NCBI RefSeq assembly: GCF_001434145.1
Contig: NZ_AZED01000011.1
Span: forward strand, 372,667 to 436,666
Direction: 5' to 3'
Length of the DNA: 64,000 bases
Source of the DNA: Lentilactobacillus otakiensis DSM 19908 = JCM 15040
Lineage (GTDB): Bacteria > Bacillota > Bacilli > Lactobacillales > Lactobacillaceae
In this document: positions 44,318 to 53,233 of the stretch, one piece after another
How positions within the stretch are numbered: position 1 is the stretch's first letter
Layout: the number at the start of each line of letters is the position of its first letter
Made by a program: the position numbers and the translations under genes
Notes under the pieces: generated by a model
Told to the model about the DNA's origin: nothing
Databases searched by the model: none
The model's input: the letters and a program-made list of their open reading frames with translations, nothing else

Positions 44318-45484
44318 CTAGAATTTTTTCAGTTCGTCACGATATTGGGCGAGCTGTTCTTGCAACCTTTGTAAATTATCACCGTCAAATTTGTCAGTTA
44401 ATGCCTTGGCTAATTCAATGGCAACGACACTTTCAATCACAATTGATGCGGGCACAATCGCCGTGGTATCAGAACGCTCGACGTTGGCTTTTTTAACTTC
44501 TTTGGTCTGAATATCAACACTTTGAAGTGGCTTGTACAGGGTTGGAATCGGCTTCATAGCTGCTTTGACGATAATTGGCATCCCGTTAGTCATGCCGCCT
44601 TCAAAACCACCCAGATGATCCGTATTTCGGAAGAAGCCGTCTTGTTGGTTCCAGTCAATCTCATCCATCACTTGACTGCCAAAACTCGCGGCAGCCTTGA
44701 AGCCATCACCAATTTCAACACCCTTCATGGCGTTAACCCCCATGACTGCTGCGGCAAGCTTACCATCTAACTTGGTATCCCAGCTGATGTAACTGCCGAG
44801 ACCGGCAGGAACGTTGGTCGCAACTACACGAATAATGCCACCCAAAGTATCACCGTCACGCTTGGTCTGGTCGATCAAATCGTGAATCGAATCTACTTTA
44901 GATTGGTCGATGATTCTAAGATCATTTTGTTCAATCTCATTTTCAATCTTGGTAACGTCCAATTCAGGATTTTCATCAGTAGAAATCTGGCCGATTTGTT
45001 CGACATACCCAACAATTTGAATGCCTAACTGCTCCAAGAATTGCTTGCAGACAGCGCCAATAGCAACTCGAATGGCTGTTTCTCGAGCAGACGAACGCTC
45101 CAAGACATTTCTCAAATCCTCGTGACGATACTTCATGCCACCCACCAAATCGGCATGGCCTGGACGTGGGCGTTCAACTTTTCTCAATGTGTTTTCAGGG
45201 GTTTCTGGGCTCACCGGATCCATGATCTCGTTCCAGTGGGCATGGTCCCGATTTTGAACGACCATCGCAATTGGTGAACCAAGGGTAATCCCATGACGAA
45301 CACCGCCGGTAATGGTTACTTCATCGTGTTCAATTTTTTGGCGGTTACCGCGGCCGTATCCTCCCTGACGTTTCTTGAGTTGGGCATTGATGGCATCGAC
45401 ATCCAAATGCAACCCGGAAGGGATTCCTTCAATAATCCCTGTTAATTGTGGGCCATGAGATTCTCCAGCAGTTAAGTAATTCAT
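44318..45484 (-). CDS. aroC: Chorismate synthase
   Basis: 388 residues. LTAGESHGPQL at the start, RPGHADLVGGMKY and RSSARETAIRVAIGA are chorismate synthase signatures. It makes chorismate using reduced FMN. Two tandem ATG codons (45487, 45484) overlap the stop of the chorismate mutase gene; 45484 gives better spacing to AAGGAG and the usual N-terminus. Confidence 0.95.
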   Translation of the reverse strand: MNYLTAGESHGPQLTGIIEGIPSGLHLDVDAINAQLKKRQGGYGRGNRQKIEHDEVTITGGVRHGITLGSPIAMVVQNRDHAHWNEIMDPVSPETPENTLRKVERPRPGHADLVGGMKYRHEDLRNVLERSSARETAIRVAIGAVCKQFLEQLGIQIVGYVEQIGQISTDENPELDVTKIENEIEQNDLRIIDQSKVDSIHDLIDQTKRDGDTLGGIIRVVATNVPAGLGSYISWDTKLDGKLAAAVMGVNAMKGVEIGDGFKAAASFGSQVMDEIDWNQQDGFFRNTDHLGGFEGGMTNGMPIIVKAAMKPIPTLYKPLQSVDIQTKEVKKANVERSDTTAIVPASIVIESVVAIELAKALTDKFDGDNLQRLQEQLAQYRDELKKF

Positions 45485-45798
45485 CATTTGTTCTCCTTTT
45501 GCATTAATTCGTGTTGGTAGTCACGTGAGTTTTTTAAAATTTCTCGGAAAATGTTTTGTAGATACTGACGGGTCTCCACATCTGAATCGAGCTGTCCGAC
45601 TGAGTCGAGAACTTGCTGCTCCCGATCGGCATCCAACACCGGCATTTGAGAATCTGCCTTGATCTGGCCAATCCGCGCGGAAGTTTTAAACCGTTCTTGC
45701 AGTAAATCAACCATTGAGTGATCGATATCGTTAATTGATTCTCGTGCAGCTTGAATTTCACGTTGACTATCGGTTGAATCCTGAATATTATTTGTCAT
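45484..45798 (-). CDS. Chorismate mutase (AroQ class)
   Basis: 104 residues, all-helical monofunctional chorismate mutase of the AroQ type: INDIDHSMVDLLQERFKTSARIGQIKA holds the active-site Arg and Lys pattern (D-x-L-x-L-L-x-x-R). It turns chorismate into prephenate for Tyr/Phe. First gene of the operon; ATG 45798 follows AAGGGGTG. Downstream of an aromatic leader peptide. Confidence 0.92.
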   Translation of the reverse strand: MTNNIQDSTDSQREIQAARESINDIDHSMVDLLQERFKTSARIGQIKADSQMPVLDADREQQVLDSVGQLDSDVETRQYLQNIFREILKNSRDYQHELMQKENK

Positions 45799-45821
45799 TA
45801 TCAACACCCCTTATTTCCATG

Positions 45822-45855
45822 AAAAAAACCAGCTAGATATGGTATCCAGCTGGTT
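45822..45855 (-). terminator. Attenuator terminator of the aro operon
   Basis: AACCAGCTGGAT and ATCTAGCTGGTT pair on the minus strand, followed by seven T, 24 bp before the first gene. Confidence 0.92.
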
Positions 45856-45980
45856 TACTAAATTCGTAAAGAATGGTAACTCACCCAGCCAGACTATTAC
45901 GTCTAGTGGGCTCAACAAAACATTGACTCTGCACCACTTGGACGCGAACGCTCAAATTTGCGTCCGCCCCGAAGCGGACA
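45856..45980 (-). promoter_or_regulatory. Aromatic attenuator of the aro operon
   Basis: After the leader stop come pairings that exclude one another in turn: 45974-45979 with 45962-45967 (GTCCGC/GCGGAC); 45960-45965 with 45940-45945 (GGACGC/GCGTCC); 45934-45944 with 45900-45909 (CGTC..AGTGG with CCACT.GACG); 45901-45910 with 45883-45894 (AGAC/GTCT plus CCCA/TGGG); the last can also reach the 5' arm of the terminator through GCTGG/CCAGC. Six steps make a longer relay than trp-type leaders. Confidence 0.8.
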
Positions 45981-46040
45981 CTACTTAAAGTAGGCATAGT
46001 CAAAATAATAGGCTGAAGTTTCAGTTATTTGCTTTGTCAT
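45981..46040 (-). CDS. Aromatic leader peptide of the aro operon (19 aa)
   Basis: Reads MTKQITETSAYYFDYAYFK, with six aromatic residues (four Tyr, two Phe) in nine positions near the end. GAGAGGA precedes the ATG. It aligns residue for residue with the 19-aa leader at 53397-53456 (AYY-x-x-YA-x-FK). Confidence 0.88.
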   Translation of the reverse strand: MTKQITETSAYYFDYAYFK

Positions 46041-46072
46041 GGTTATCAATTCCTCTCGTAAAAGTTGTATTA

Positions 46073-46101
46073 ATTAAAACATATTAGAAATTATTCGTCA
46101 A
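46073..46101 (-). promoter_or_regulatory. Promoter of the aro leader
   Basis: TTGACG (46096-46101), 17 bp, TTTAAT on the minus strand. The same block, TTGACGAATxAxTTCTAATATG, occurs before the MFS leader at 53.5 kb. Confidence 0.75.
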
Positions 46102-46138
46102 CCCTAATAATTTACTCATAGGATTTTAATTACTATTA

Positions 46139-47404
46139 CTAGATTGCTGCGCTGACTTTACTTGGGGCTTCCTGATGCTCACTAACCTTGGCAGCTGCCT
46201 GTTCGTGAACTCTGGTTCCATTTTGATAAACATCTTTATCGTGTTGAATCACACTAATATCATTAATTGGATTTTCTTCCATTGAAATGAAATCGGCATA
46301 GTTACCTGCAACAATTTGCCCATATTCATTATCAACATGCATCGCTCTGGCACAATTAATAGTGGCTGAATCAATTGCCTGGGCAGGGGTCATTCCGGCC
46401 TTCTCAACGTATAATTCCATTTCGTAGGCACTCTCATTTCTAAATCCGTTGTAAGGTGTCCCGGCGTCAGTGCCCATCGCGATTGGAATCCCTGACTGGA
46501 CTGCCTTGGTAATGCTGGCAAAATGCTTCTTAATATTGACGATCACTTTTTCTCTTGCCCAATCAGGTACGGTATCCTTGCCATATTTATAAATGGCATA
46601 CATTGCGTTCATGGTTGGTACGACCACTGTACCGTGTTCCTTCATCATCGCGATGGTCTCATCATCGATATCAAAGGCGTGTTCCACCGTATCAAACCCG
46701 GCTTCAACGGCTTCTTTCACCCCGGCATTTCCCTGAGCATGAGCGGCCGCCGTTTTACCTTTATGATGGGCTTCAGTAACAGCAGTTCTGGCCTCTTCTG
46801 GTGTAAATTGTATATCATCAGGTGTTTCACCATTCTTGAGGACGCCGCCGGTGACCATCATCTTGATATTATCAACACCGTTCTTCATTGCTTGACGGAC
46901 ACCTTTTCTGACTTCATCGACCCCATCAACTTCGTAGCCGCCACCTGATCCATGACCACCAGTGATTGAAAATGCTTTGCCGGAAGTCATCACTTTGGGG
47001 CCTCTAATCCAGCCCTTCTCCTGCATTTTCTTAACTTCAATATCAATGTCGAAGGCAGCACCCACGTTTCGAATATAGGTAACGCCGTGGTCAATCGCAT
47101 CTGCCATGTTTCTCACGGCAAACATCGTATTAAATTCACGTGAATCTGAGTGGCGTTGCTCCTTGCCATCATTCCACCAATAGGTCGGAATACTCGTAAT
47201 ATGCGTATGTGCGTTCATAATTCCCGGCATTACATATCTACCATGCATATCGGTTACTTCATCGACGACTTGGTTGGTGGAACTGCCGTTGCCAACTTCG
47301 ACAATCTTACCGGTATCCGTGTCAACCACCATATGCTGGTTGGCTACAAAGTTTTGTTTCTCATGGTTGTAAATTGCGACATTCGTATAATTGATTTTTG
47401 TCAT
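46139..47404 (-). CDS. Metal-dependent amidohydrolase
   Basis: 421 residues of the amidohydrolase superfamily. NAHTHITS carries the first metal HxH, DNIKMMVTGG the likely carbamylated Lys, AAHAQG and TVEHAFDI further His ligands, and GTDAGTP the catalytic Asp. Related enzymes act as Xaa-Pro dipeptidases (prolidase-like) or imidazolonepropionases; the substrate is not resolved. It lies downstream of a T-box-controlled OppA, which would fit peptide or N-acyl amino acid use. Confidence 0.85.
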   Translation of the reverse strand: MTKINYTNVAIYNHEKQNFVANQHMVVDTDTGKIVEVGNGSSTNQVVDEVTDMHGRYVMPGIMNAHTHITSIPTYWWNDGKEQRHSDSREFNTMFAVRNMADAIDHGVTYIRNVGAAFDIDIEVKKMQEKGWIRGPKVMTSGKAFSITGGHGSGGGYEVDGVDEVRKGVRQAMKNGVDNIKMMVTGGVLKNGETPDDIQFTPEEARTAVTEAHHKGKTAAAHAQGNAGVKEAVEAGFDTVEHAFDIDDETIAMMKEHGTVVVPTMNAMYAIYKYGKDTVPDWAREKVIVNIKKHFASITKAVQSGIPIAMGTDAGTPYNGFRNESAYEMELYVEKAGMTPAQAIDSATINCARAMHVDNEYGQIVAGNYADFISMEENPINDISVIQHDKDVYQNGTRVHEQAAAKVSEHQEAPSKVSAAI

Positions 47405-47489
47405 AATAAATCTTCCTTTCGATGTAAAATGCTTGGTTGCGGACTAACTGGGATGGAACATCATTTGGATTTGTTAACTGGTATGCCAT
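47361..47489 (-). CDS. Small ORF overlapping the amidohydrolase start (42 aa)
   Basis: A 42-codon ORF from ATG 47489 with a very strong AAGGAGGTGGTTGCC upstream. It runs past the amidohydrolase start codon in another frame and stops 41 bp inside it. The composition is mixed (YQLTNPNDVPSQLVRNQ), with no run of one amino acid. It may couple translation of the amidohydrolase or be the remnant of a longer gene. Confidence 0.45.
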   Translation of the reverse strand: MAYQLTNPNDVPSQLVRNQAFYIERKIYYDKNQLYECRNLQP

Positions 47490-47546
47490 GGCAACCACCT
47501 CCTTAAGTGTGGTTCGGTTCGGTTTGGTTTTCTTCTGTTACTTTGT

Positions 47547-47666
47547 CGAAACGTGTTCCGACGCAACTGACACTGCGATCTAAGATTCTCGGCTTCAAAT
47601 CTAAAGTCGGGATTTCAACCCGAGAAGCCTTAGCTCTCCGAGTCAAAACGTTGCTCGTCACACTCT
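47547..47666 (-). repeat. 120-bp hairpin element, copy B
   Basis: Begins right after the stop codon of the OppA gene. In gene orientation the start GAGTGTGACGAGCAACG and the end GTGTCAGTTGCGTCGGAACA equal those of copy A at 2309-2428. The inner stem is TTCTCGG/CCGAGAA here and CTTTGATT/AATCAAAG there, so both sides changed together. Confidence 0.8.
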
Positions 47667-47667
47667 G

Positions 47668-49305
47668 CTATTTCCAATACGCATACTGCAGCTTCCCAGA
47701 CTGACCGGACATTGCATCCCACTTCAGACCGCCAACTTTACTGCTGATCAAATGGGCCTGTGAGGCTTGGTAGGTTGGTGCAACCGCTGCGATTGACATC
47801 AATCGCTTATCTGCCTGCTTTTCAAATTCCCAACGCTGGTTGGCATCGTACTTGGTGGTGTCGTCAACCTTATTCATCAACTCATCATATTGGGCGTCCT
47901 TAAATTTGGAGAAATTGATCGTATTATTACTGCGCATGCCATCCAAGAAGTTTTGGGCATCCGGGTAATCCGGGCCCCATCCAACGGTACAAATATCAAA
48001 GTCCGTTGAGAAATCCCGAGTGACGTGGGTCGCATGAGGCACAGATTCAATGTTGATAGTCAGACCCTTCAAATTGTTGGAAACAGCGCCTTGAACATAT
48101 TCTGCCAATTTCTTTTCGGTATCGGTATCATCGACCAGGAAATCAAGCGAGATCTTATCTTTACCAATCTCCTTTTGTGCCTTTGTCCAATAGGCTTTAG
48201 CTTTAGCGGTATCAGTTGGCGCCTGATCACCCATTTCAGAAGTGAAGTCTTCGCCAGTCTTAGGATCTTTAGCGTAGTTCTTTGGCACGATGTTATTTGC
48301 GCCAATTGAGCCATCCTGCAACACGTCTTTTGCGAGTTGATCCTGATCAATCACCATGCTGATAGCTTTTCTCAAATTCTCATTAGATGTGACCTTCTTC
48401 TTATCATTGAAGTAAATGTAATTGTTCCGGCCGGTTTCAGTAACGACCAAATTCTTGTTGTTCTTATTCTGCTTGACGTACTGGCCAGTCAGGCTGGTCA
48501 GATCGATCTGTCCGCCATTGAACATGTTTTGGGCGGTATTGTTATCTTTGACAACCGTCACGTCAATTTCAGGAATTTTGACATTTTCAGCATCCCAATA
48601 ATTCTTGTTCTTTTCATATTTCCACGAATCGTTGGTACCGTTCCAACCTGTGATGACGTATGCCCCATTGGCAACGGTCTTATCTGAACTTGAACCATAT
48701 TGACTGCCATATTTCTTAATCGCTGACGTTTGAATTGGATAGAAATTGGTAAATTCATAATTCATGAACGGTACCGGTTTGGTTAATTTAATTGTGAATG
48801 TCCGATCGTTCACTGCATGAATCCCGAGTTTGCTGGGATCTGCTTTGCCATCATTAACAGCAGCAAAATTTTCGATATATTGAATGGACGTTGTCTGCTG
48901 TGATTTGGTCTTGGGATCAGCTTGGCGATCAATTGAATTGACAAAATCTTCAGACTTGATTGCTGAACCATCTTGCCATTTGGCATCTTTTTTAATGTTA
49001 AACGTGTACTTAGTCCCGTTCTCGGTTGGTTTCACCACTTGGTCCACCACGCCCGCAGCAATTTTGTTATCAGCATCCCGGCGATAAATTCCTTCACTGA
49101 CTTGATCGATGACCGCGCCACCATTAGTTTCAATCGATTTGGTTGGATCAATGGTTAATGGCTCACCTGGAATCGTTATTTTTAAGGCCTTCTCAGCGCT
49201 CCCCACGCCTCCGCCAACTGCTGTCGACGCACAGCCGCTTAATAAGACAGCCATAAATCCAATAACGACACTAATCATGGCTGTAAATCTGATATCCTTA
49301 AACAT
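47668..49305 (-). CDS. Oligopeptide ABC transporter substrate-binding lipoprotein (T-box controlled)
   Basis: 545 residues of the OppA family with lipobox LLSGC (Cys25). AKWQDGSAIKSEDFVNSIDR and LRKAISMVIDQDQLAKDVL are family segments. ATG 49305 follows TTGGAGG; an upstream in-frame codon at 49374 lies within the T-box terminator. No permease genes adjoin it. It has its own T-box leader, so uptake of peptides supplying one amino acid is probable. Its paralogue is at 13132-14772. Confidence 0.9.
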   Translation of the reverse strand: MFKDIRFTAMISVVIGFMAVLLSGCASTAVGGGVGSAEKALKITIPGEPLTIDPTKSIETNGGAVIDQVSEGIYRRDADNKIAAGVVDQVVKPTENGTKYTFNIKKDAKWQDGSAIKSEDFVNSIDRQADPKTKSQQTTSIQYIENFAAVNDGKADPSKLGIHAVNDRTFTIKLTKPVPFMNYEFTNFYPIQTSAIKKYGSQYGSSSDKTVANGAYVITGWNGTNDSWKYEKNKNYWDAENVKIPEIDVTVVKDNNTAQNMFNGGQIDLTSLTGQYVKQNKNNKNLVVTETGRNNYIYFNDKKKVTSNENLRKAISMVIDQDQLAKDVLQDGSIGANNIVPKNYAKDPKTGEDFTSEMGDQAPTDTAKAKAYWTKAQKEIGKDKISLDFLVDDTDTEKKLAEYVQGAVSNNLKGLTINIESVPHATHVTRDFSTDFDICTVGWGPDYPDAQNFLDGMRSNNTINFSKFKDAQYDELMNKVDDTTKYDANQRWEFEKQADKRLMSIAAVAPTYQASQAHLISSKVGGLKWDAMSGQSGKLQYAYWK

Positions 49306-49375
49306 AGCAATTCCTCCAATAATTTTGTATTGATATCGATGAGGATACAGCCGTGTTGTGTCCATGAAACACAAA

Positions 49376-49640
49376 AAGCGCCCAATCAGAAGTTAAACTT
49401 CTAAAAGGACGCTTTAGCGCGGTACCACCTTCATTGTGGAATAAATTCCACCTCTCGCGTACAACCGGTCGACTCGGTATACGTTGGCGCTGTATTGGGC
49501 GCACCCTAGTGACTCTTTGCGAATCACCGTGCTCAAAATTGACTTTAAGTAATTAAGAAATTACGCCTTCACAGATCACGACGCTCTCTTTGAATTTCTT
49601 AATACCGACTTTTCAATTTCTCTAAGCACTTTCTCATCGA
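49376..49640 (-). promoter_or_regulatory. T-box riboswitch before the OppA gene
   Basis: The T-box core AAGGTGGTACCGCG is at 49418-49433, followed by a terminator AAAGCGTCC...GGGCGCTTTTT (49376-49418). A long stem I is seen: GTGCT..AAATTGA pairs with TCAATTT..GCAC and TTAAGAAATT with AATTTCTTAA. The loop between these stems holds TTACTTAAAG; CUU (Leu) is one possible specifier, but I cannot fix it. Confidence 0.9.
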
Positions 49641-49655
49641 TATCTAATGTCATGT

Positions 49656-49684
49656 ACAATAACGAATCCTGGAAAGATTGTCAA
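49656..49684 (-). promoter_or_regulatory. Promoter of the OppA T-box transcript
   Basis: TTGACA (49679-49684), 17 bp, TATTGT (49656-49661) on the minus strand. Confidence 0.75.
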
Positions 49685-49857
49685 CACCACTTTGCAAAAT
49701 TCGAGCCATTCTCGAGATTCATCTTCAAGTGACATCCCCATGTCATCAAGGATCCACAGCCTTTGAAAAATTTCAAAATAAGTTTGATTGACTTACTTCA
49801 TTTGCAATGTGAAAATGACATTGAGATAAAATTTGAAAGTAATTTGGGGTGATCATC

Positions 49858-50871
49858 ATGATCAACAAACATGTCTTTTTAACGTTAAGTGTCGCAGCAG
49901 TATCACTATTCACATTCAGTATTAGCAATCATTCATCACAAGCCCATGCCGCTGCCACTTTAACCTATGGCAAAATTACCAACAACAGTCTTCATCGACT
50001 GGGCACGATTCGCCAGTTGACACGGGCACAATTGGCCGAAGATCACAAACTGACCGGCAAACAGGTCCAAAATTTGGTATACCTGCCCTTGCCTAAACGA
50101 CTGACCGCACACAACTTTACCTTGAGCAAAACTGACCTAACGATTCACCTGGTCAAGAACTCATACGGGGTGAAGAACGTCGCAATTCCTCTCAGTAAGC
50201 TCAGCGGTATTATTTTGAACCGATACATGCCGTCAAAGTACGATTTTGTCAAACCAAAGACACCCAAAAAGGTGGTTAGTTTGACTTTTGACGATGGTCC
50301 TGATCCGACGTTGACTCCGAAATTACTCAAGATTTTGAAACATTACAATGTTCATGCCACGTTCTTTGAAGTCGGCAGCAGTGTCATTCGTTATCCAAGC
50401 ACCAGCCGTTTGGTTCTCAAATACGGCAACCAAATCGGCAACCACTCCTGGAATCATCCTGATTTGACAACCCTCTCTAGCGCAAAGGCAACTCACCAGA
50501 TTGCATTGACTGACGCGGCTATATACAAGGCAACCGGAACCATTCCATCATACGTTCGGCCGCCATACGGAGCGGTTAACAGTCGGGTTGGTAACTTGTT
50601 TGATCGTCCGATCGTTCGTTGGAATGTTGACTCCCGGGACTGGGCATATCTGAACACGCCAAAGACGGTTCACCATGTTCTGGCAACTACTCATCCCGGA
50701 TCAATTATTTTAATGCACGACATTCATCCAACCTCCGTTGCGGCAGTGCCACAGATTATCCGATCACTTAAGAAACGTGGCTACACATTTGTCACCCTAC
50801 CGACTTTGATGCAAAAGCCACTCTTAGCCAACTTACAGTATTTCGGTAGAGGCGATTTTCGCGGATTTTAG
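49858..50871 (+). CDS. Secreted polysaccharide deacetylase (NodB family)
   Basis: 337 residues with a signal peptide (about residues 1-31, ending near AHAAA). The NodB domain occupies the C-terminal 200 residues: SLTFDDGPDPTLTPKLL with the catalytic Asp and metal Asp, NHSWNHPDL with the metal His pair, RPPYGAVN, and ILMHDIHP. It probably deacetylates peptidoglycan N-acetylglucosamine, or another wall sugar, which would affect lysozyme resistance. GGGGTGATC precedes ATG 49858; GTG 49849 is the alternative. Confidence 0.88.
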   Translation: MINKHVFLTLSVAAVSLFTFSISNHSSQAHAAATLTYGKITNNSLHRLGTIRQLTRAQLAEDHKLTGKQVQNLVYLPLPKRLTAHNFTLSKTDLTIHLVKNSYGVKNVAIPLSKLSGIILNRYMPSKYDFVKPKTPKKVVSLTFDDGPDPTLTPKLLKILKHYNVHATFFEVGSSVIRYPSTSRLVLKYGNQIGNHSWNHPDLTTLSSAKATHQIALTDAAIYKATGTIPSYVRPPYGAVNSRVGNLFDRPIVRWNVDSRDWAYLNTPKTVHHVLATTHPGSIILMHDIHPTSVAAVPQIIRSLKKRGYTFVTLPTLMQKPLLANLQYFGRGDFRGF

Positions 50872-50880
50872 ACAATTCGA

Positions 50881-50924
50881 AGAGGCTGGGACAAGAGTGC
50901 AAACTTTTGCCGCAGCCTCATTCT
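50881..50924 (+). terminator. Terminator of the deacetylase gene
   Basis: GAGGCTG and CAGCCTC arms, followed by ATTCTTT. Confidence 0.75.
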
Positions 50925-50968
50925 TTAATAACTCCATTATTACTTAGCAAAAACGTGCTCAAATCGGC

Positions 50969-51048
50969 TGATCCCGGCCATTTAAGGGGATAAACCAACC
51001 ATTCCAGAACCGGGAATAATTGATTTATTCCCTTAAATTCTGGGATCA
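50969..51048. repeat. 80-bp inverted repeat upstream of aroD
   Basis: TGATCCC..ATTTAAGGGGATAAA pairs with TTTATTCCCTTAAAT..GGGATCA (51025-51048). An alternative inner hairpin GGGAATAA/TTTATTCCC (51012-51032) uses part of the same right arm. No ORF of note lies within it. Confidence 0.7.
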
Positions 51049-51148
51049 AAACGCCTTTTTTCGCACTCTCTTTTGACGTTGCAGTCATCAGGCACGATTG
51101 GTAGAATTGGGACAAGAAATTCACCAGAGTGAAGGAAGGCTTTACAGG

Positions 51149-51907
51149 ATGACTGGAAAAGTGACAGTTCGACAGACAACGTTTCAACCAGGAACAACCA
51201 AGATTGCAGTGCCAATAACCGGTCGGACCTCTGAAGAGATCATTATCCAAGCAAAAAACGCAATCGCGCACCATCCCGATGTGATTGAATGGCGGATTGA
51301 TTACTATCAGGACGTCTTAAATACTGACGCGTATCAAACGACTTATAATCAGCTACGTGAAATTCTGGCCGATACTGTCCTCTTAACAACTTTTAGAACA
51401 ACTGGTGAAGGCGGCGAGGCCGCACTTAGTGAAGCAGGCTACACGTCCCTATATGAGCGACTAATCGAGAATCAACTGACAGACATGCTGGACGTCGAAC
51501 TCCACTTCAGCGACGCTGCTATCAGCAAGCTCATCTCCAGAGCCCATCAGTATGACCTCAAAGTTGTCTTGAGTGCCCACAATTTTCAGGCAACCCCAAC
51601 GGAAGTGGAAATTGCTCATTTGCTGAACCGGATGGAGAATCAAAATGCAGACATCGCAAAAGTTGCGGCCATGCCCACCAAGTTCAAGGATGTCCTTACC
51701 ATAATGCGGGCAACGGCAACTGAATCCGAAAAGATGACAATTCCAATCATTGCCATTTCCATGGGTGACCTTGGAAAAATCTCACGGATTACCGCGCCGT
51801 TGTTTGGGTCAGTCATGAGTTTTGCAACCGTTGGTGGTGCCTCAGCACCTGGGCAAATTGGAATTGACGACTTACGAAAAGAAATGAAAACCTTCGAAAC
51901 AAAATAA
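51149..51907 (+). CDS. aroD: 3-dehydroquinate dehydratase, type I
   Basis: 252 residues. EWRIDYY carries a substrate-binding Glu and Arg, LSAHNF the catalytic His, and IAKVAAMP the Schiff-base Lys; SFATVGGASAPGQI closes the active site. It converts dehydroquinate to dehydroshikimate. It is separate from the aro operon, on the other strand. AAGGAAGG sets ATG 51149 over the codon at 51098. A possible extended -10 TGGTAGAAT lies at about 51091. Confidence 0.92.
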   Translation: MTGKVTVRQTTFQPGTTKIAVPITGRTSEEIIIQAKNAIAHHPDVIEWRIDYYQDVLNTDAYQTTYNQLREILADTVLLTTFRTTGEGGEAALSEAGYTSLYERLIENQLTDMLDVELHFSDAAISKLISRAHQYDLKVVLSAHNFQATPTEVEIAHLLNRMENQNADIAKVAAMPTKFKDVLTIMRATATESEKMTIPIIAISMGDLGKISRITAPLFGSVMSFATVGGASAPGQIGIDDLRKEMKTFETK

Positions 51908-51939
51908 AAGGAAACCACAAACGTGTGGTTTCCTTTTTT
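51907..51939. terminator. Bidirectional terminator after aroD
   Basis: AAAGGAAACCACA and TGTGGTTTCCTTTTTT arms. Confidence 0.9.
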
Positions 51940-51947
51940 GTCGAGAA

Positions 51948-53205
51948 TTAGTTATCTTTGGATTGTCCCTGACCAACTGGCGTAACACCCACGTGAAGCA
52001 TTGACATCACGGAGTGTCCCGCGTGAACAAAGACATTTCCGGTACCGATTGCCAAAGCAGTTACGATTACCAGTACCGTGCCAACCAATCCAATCATAAC
52101 GTCAAAATTCATGACGGATTGAATGCTGGTTTGCGATAAGATTCCAGTCAGAATTGGAATGGTAAAGGTCGCAATACTCCCGAAAGTGAAGTAAGTTCCG
52201 GTAATGACGCCCTTGTGAGTCGGGAACATTTTCAATAAGACGTTCAATGCGATTTGCATCACCCCACCCGCAGCGGTAAATCCAAAGACGAAGCAGGCAA
52301 TCGAAGTCATAATGACGGTCGAAGCATGGGTAACCGTTAGGATGGCGATCAATGAAATTGTGTTGGTGACAACTAATAATTTGGTTTCTGTAAAGTTTAA
52401 TTTTAATAGAATGAACATGACAATCACACCGCTAATCGAACCGATACTGTACAGTGACAGCAAGCCATGAGATACCAGGGAGCTGTATCCGAGATCATTG
52501 GTCGCAAACATACTAATCCACTGGGTGAAGAGAATCATAATGGCCATAGTAGTGTATCCGTACAAGGCAAGGGCAATTGTGGCAATGACTCTGCGAACTT
52601 TGGAGAGCGATTGATGGGCCTCACTGAAGGCCTCATCGGTATGATTCCGGTCGGGAAAATGAGCACCTCGGAGAACGAACAGGTTCACAATCAATACAAG
52701 TAAAGCGCCGATAAATGACCAGCCAAACCAGAGTGAACGGGCTTCGAGGGTGGCAATGAACAGTGGTAAAATAAATTCTCCCAAACTCATGAATGCTTTG
52801 ATGAAGACGTTGGATGCGCTGGAATTGCCGCCCATTTCAACGAATGTGGGGTAAGTCCCCGAATCCAAAGCAGAATTGGCAACCCCGGCAATAATCGCAA
52901 ATAGGTAGGCGACGGCAATGTTATGGGTAAATGGAATGCCGATGAAGAAGACCATGTAGCTCAAAGTGCCAGTCAGTACTAGTTTACGCCGACCAAATCG
53001 GTCGGATAAGTAGCCGAACAAGAAGTAGGCGATTAATTTCCCAATCCCGATTCCAGAAATCACGTAAGAAACCGTTGCGATCGGCACATGCCAGAAGCCA
53101 CCAAGCGCCTGCATATTCTGAGTTAAAAATCAGTCCAATGCCATGAACCAGGTAGTTCAGGTATAAGGCCATTGATAGTCTGCGTTTATTTGATTTTGTC
53201 ATCAT
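51948..53205 (-). pseudogene. MFS transporter broken by a single-base frameshift
   Basis: Together the two frames would code about 420 residues of a 12-helix MFS carrier. The N-terminal frame starts at ATG 53205 after GGGAGAG and reads MTKSNKRRLSMALYLNYLVH (with one Met before it). The rest continues in the frame from about 53128 downward (TQNMQALGGFWHVPIATVSY). The switch is at a run of five A (53125-53129; five T in the mRNA); four would restore one frame with ILTQNMQ. Motif A is visible in GYLSDRFGRRKL. Either a real mutation, a sequencing error or phase variation. An aromatic leader precedes it, so an aromatic compound is the likely cargo. Confidence 0.8.
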
Positions 53206-53233
53206 AATCACTCTCCCAAGTATGTAAGTAAAT

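Noticed and set aside
47150-47506. 118-aa open frame on the plus strand
   Set aside because: Antisense shadow of the amidohydrolase gene.
49500-49600. GGC or GUA as T-box specifier of the OppA leader
   Set aside because: These codons lie in the distal loop rather than between the two stems that border the specifier loop; the specifier was left open.
50918-51274. 118-aa open frame on the minus strand
   Set aside because: It is made by the long inverted repeat and the 5' end of aroD read backwards; no start signal.
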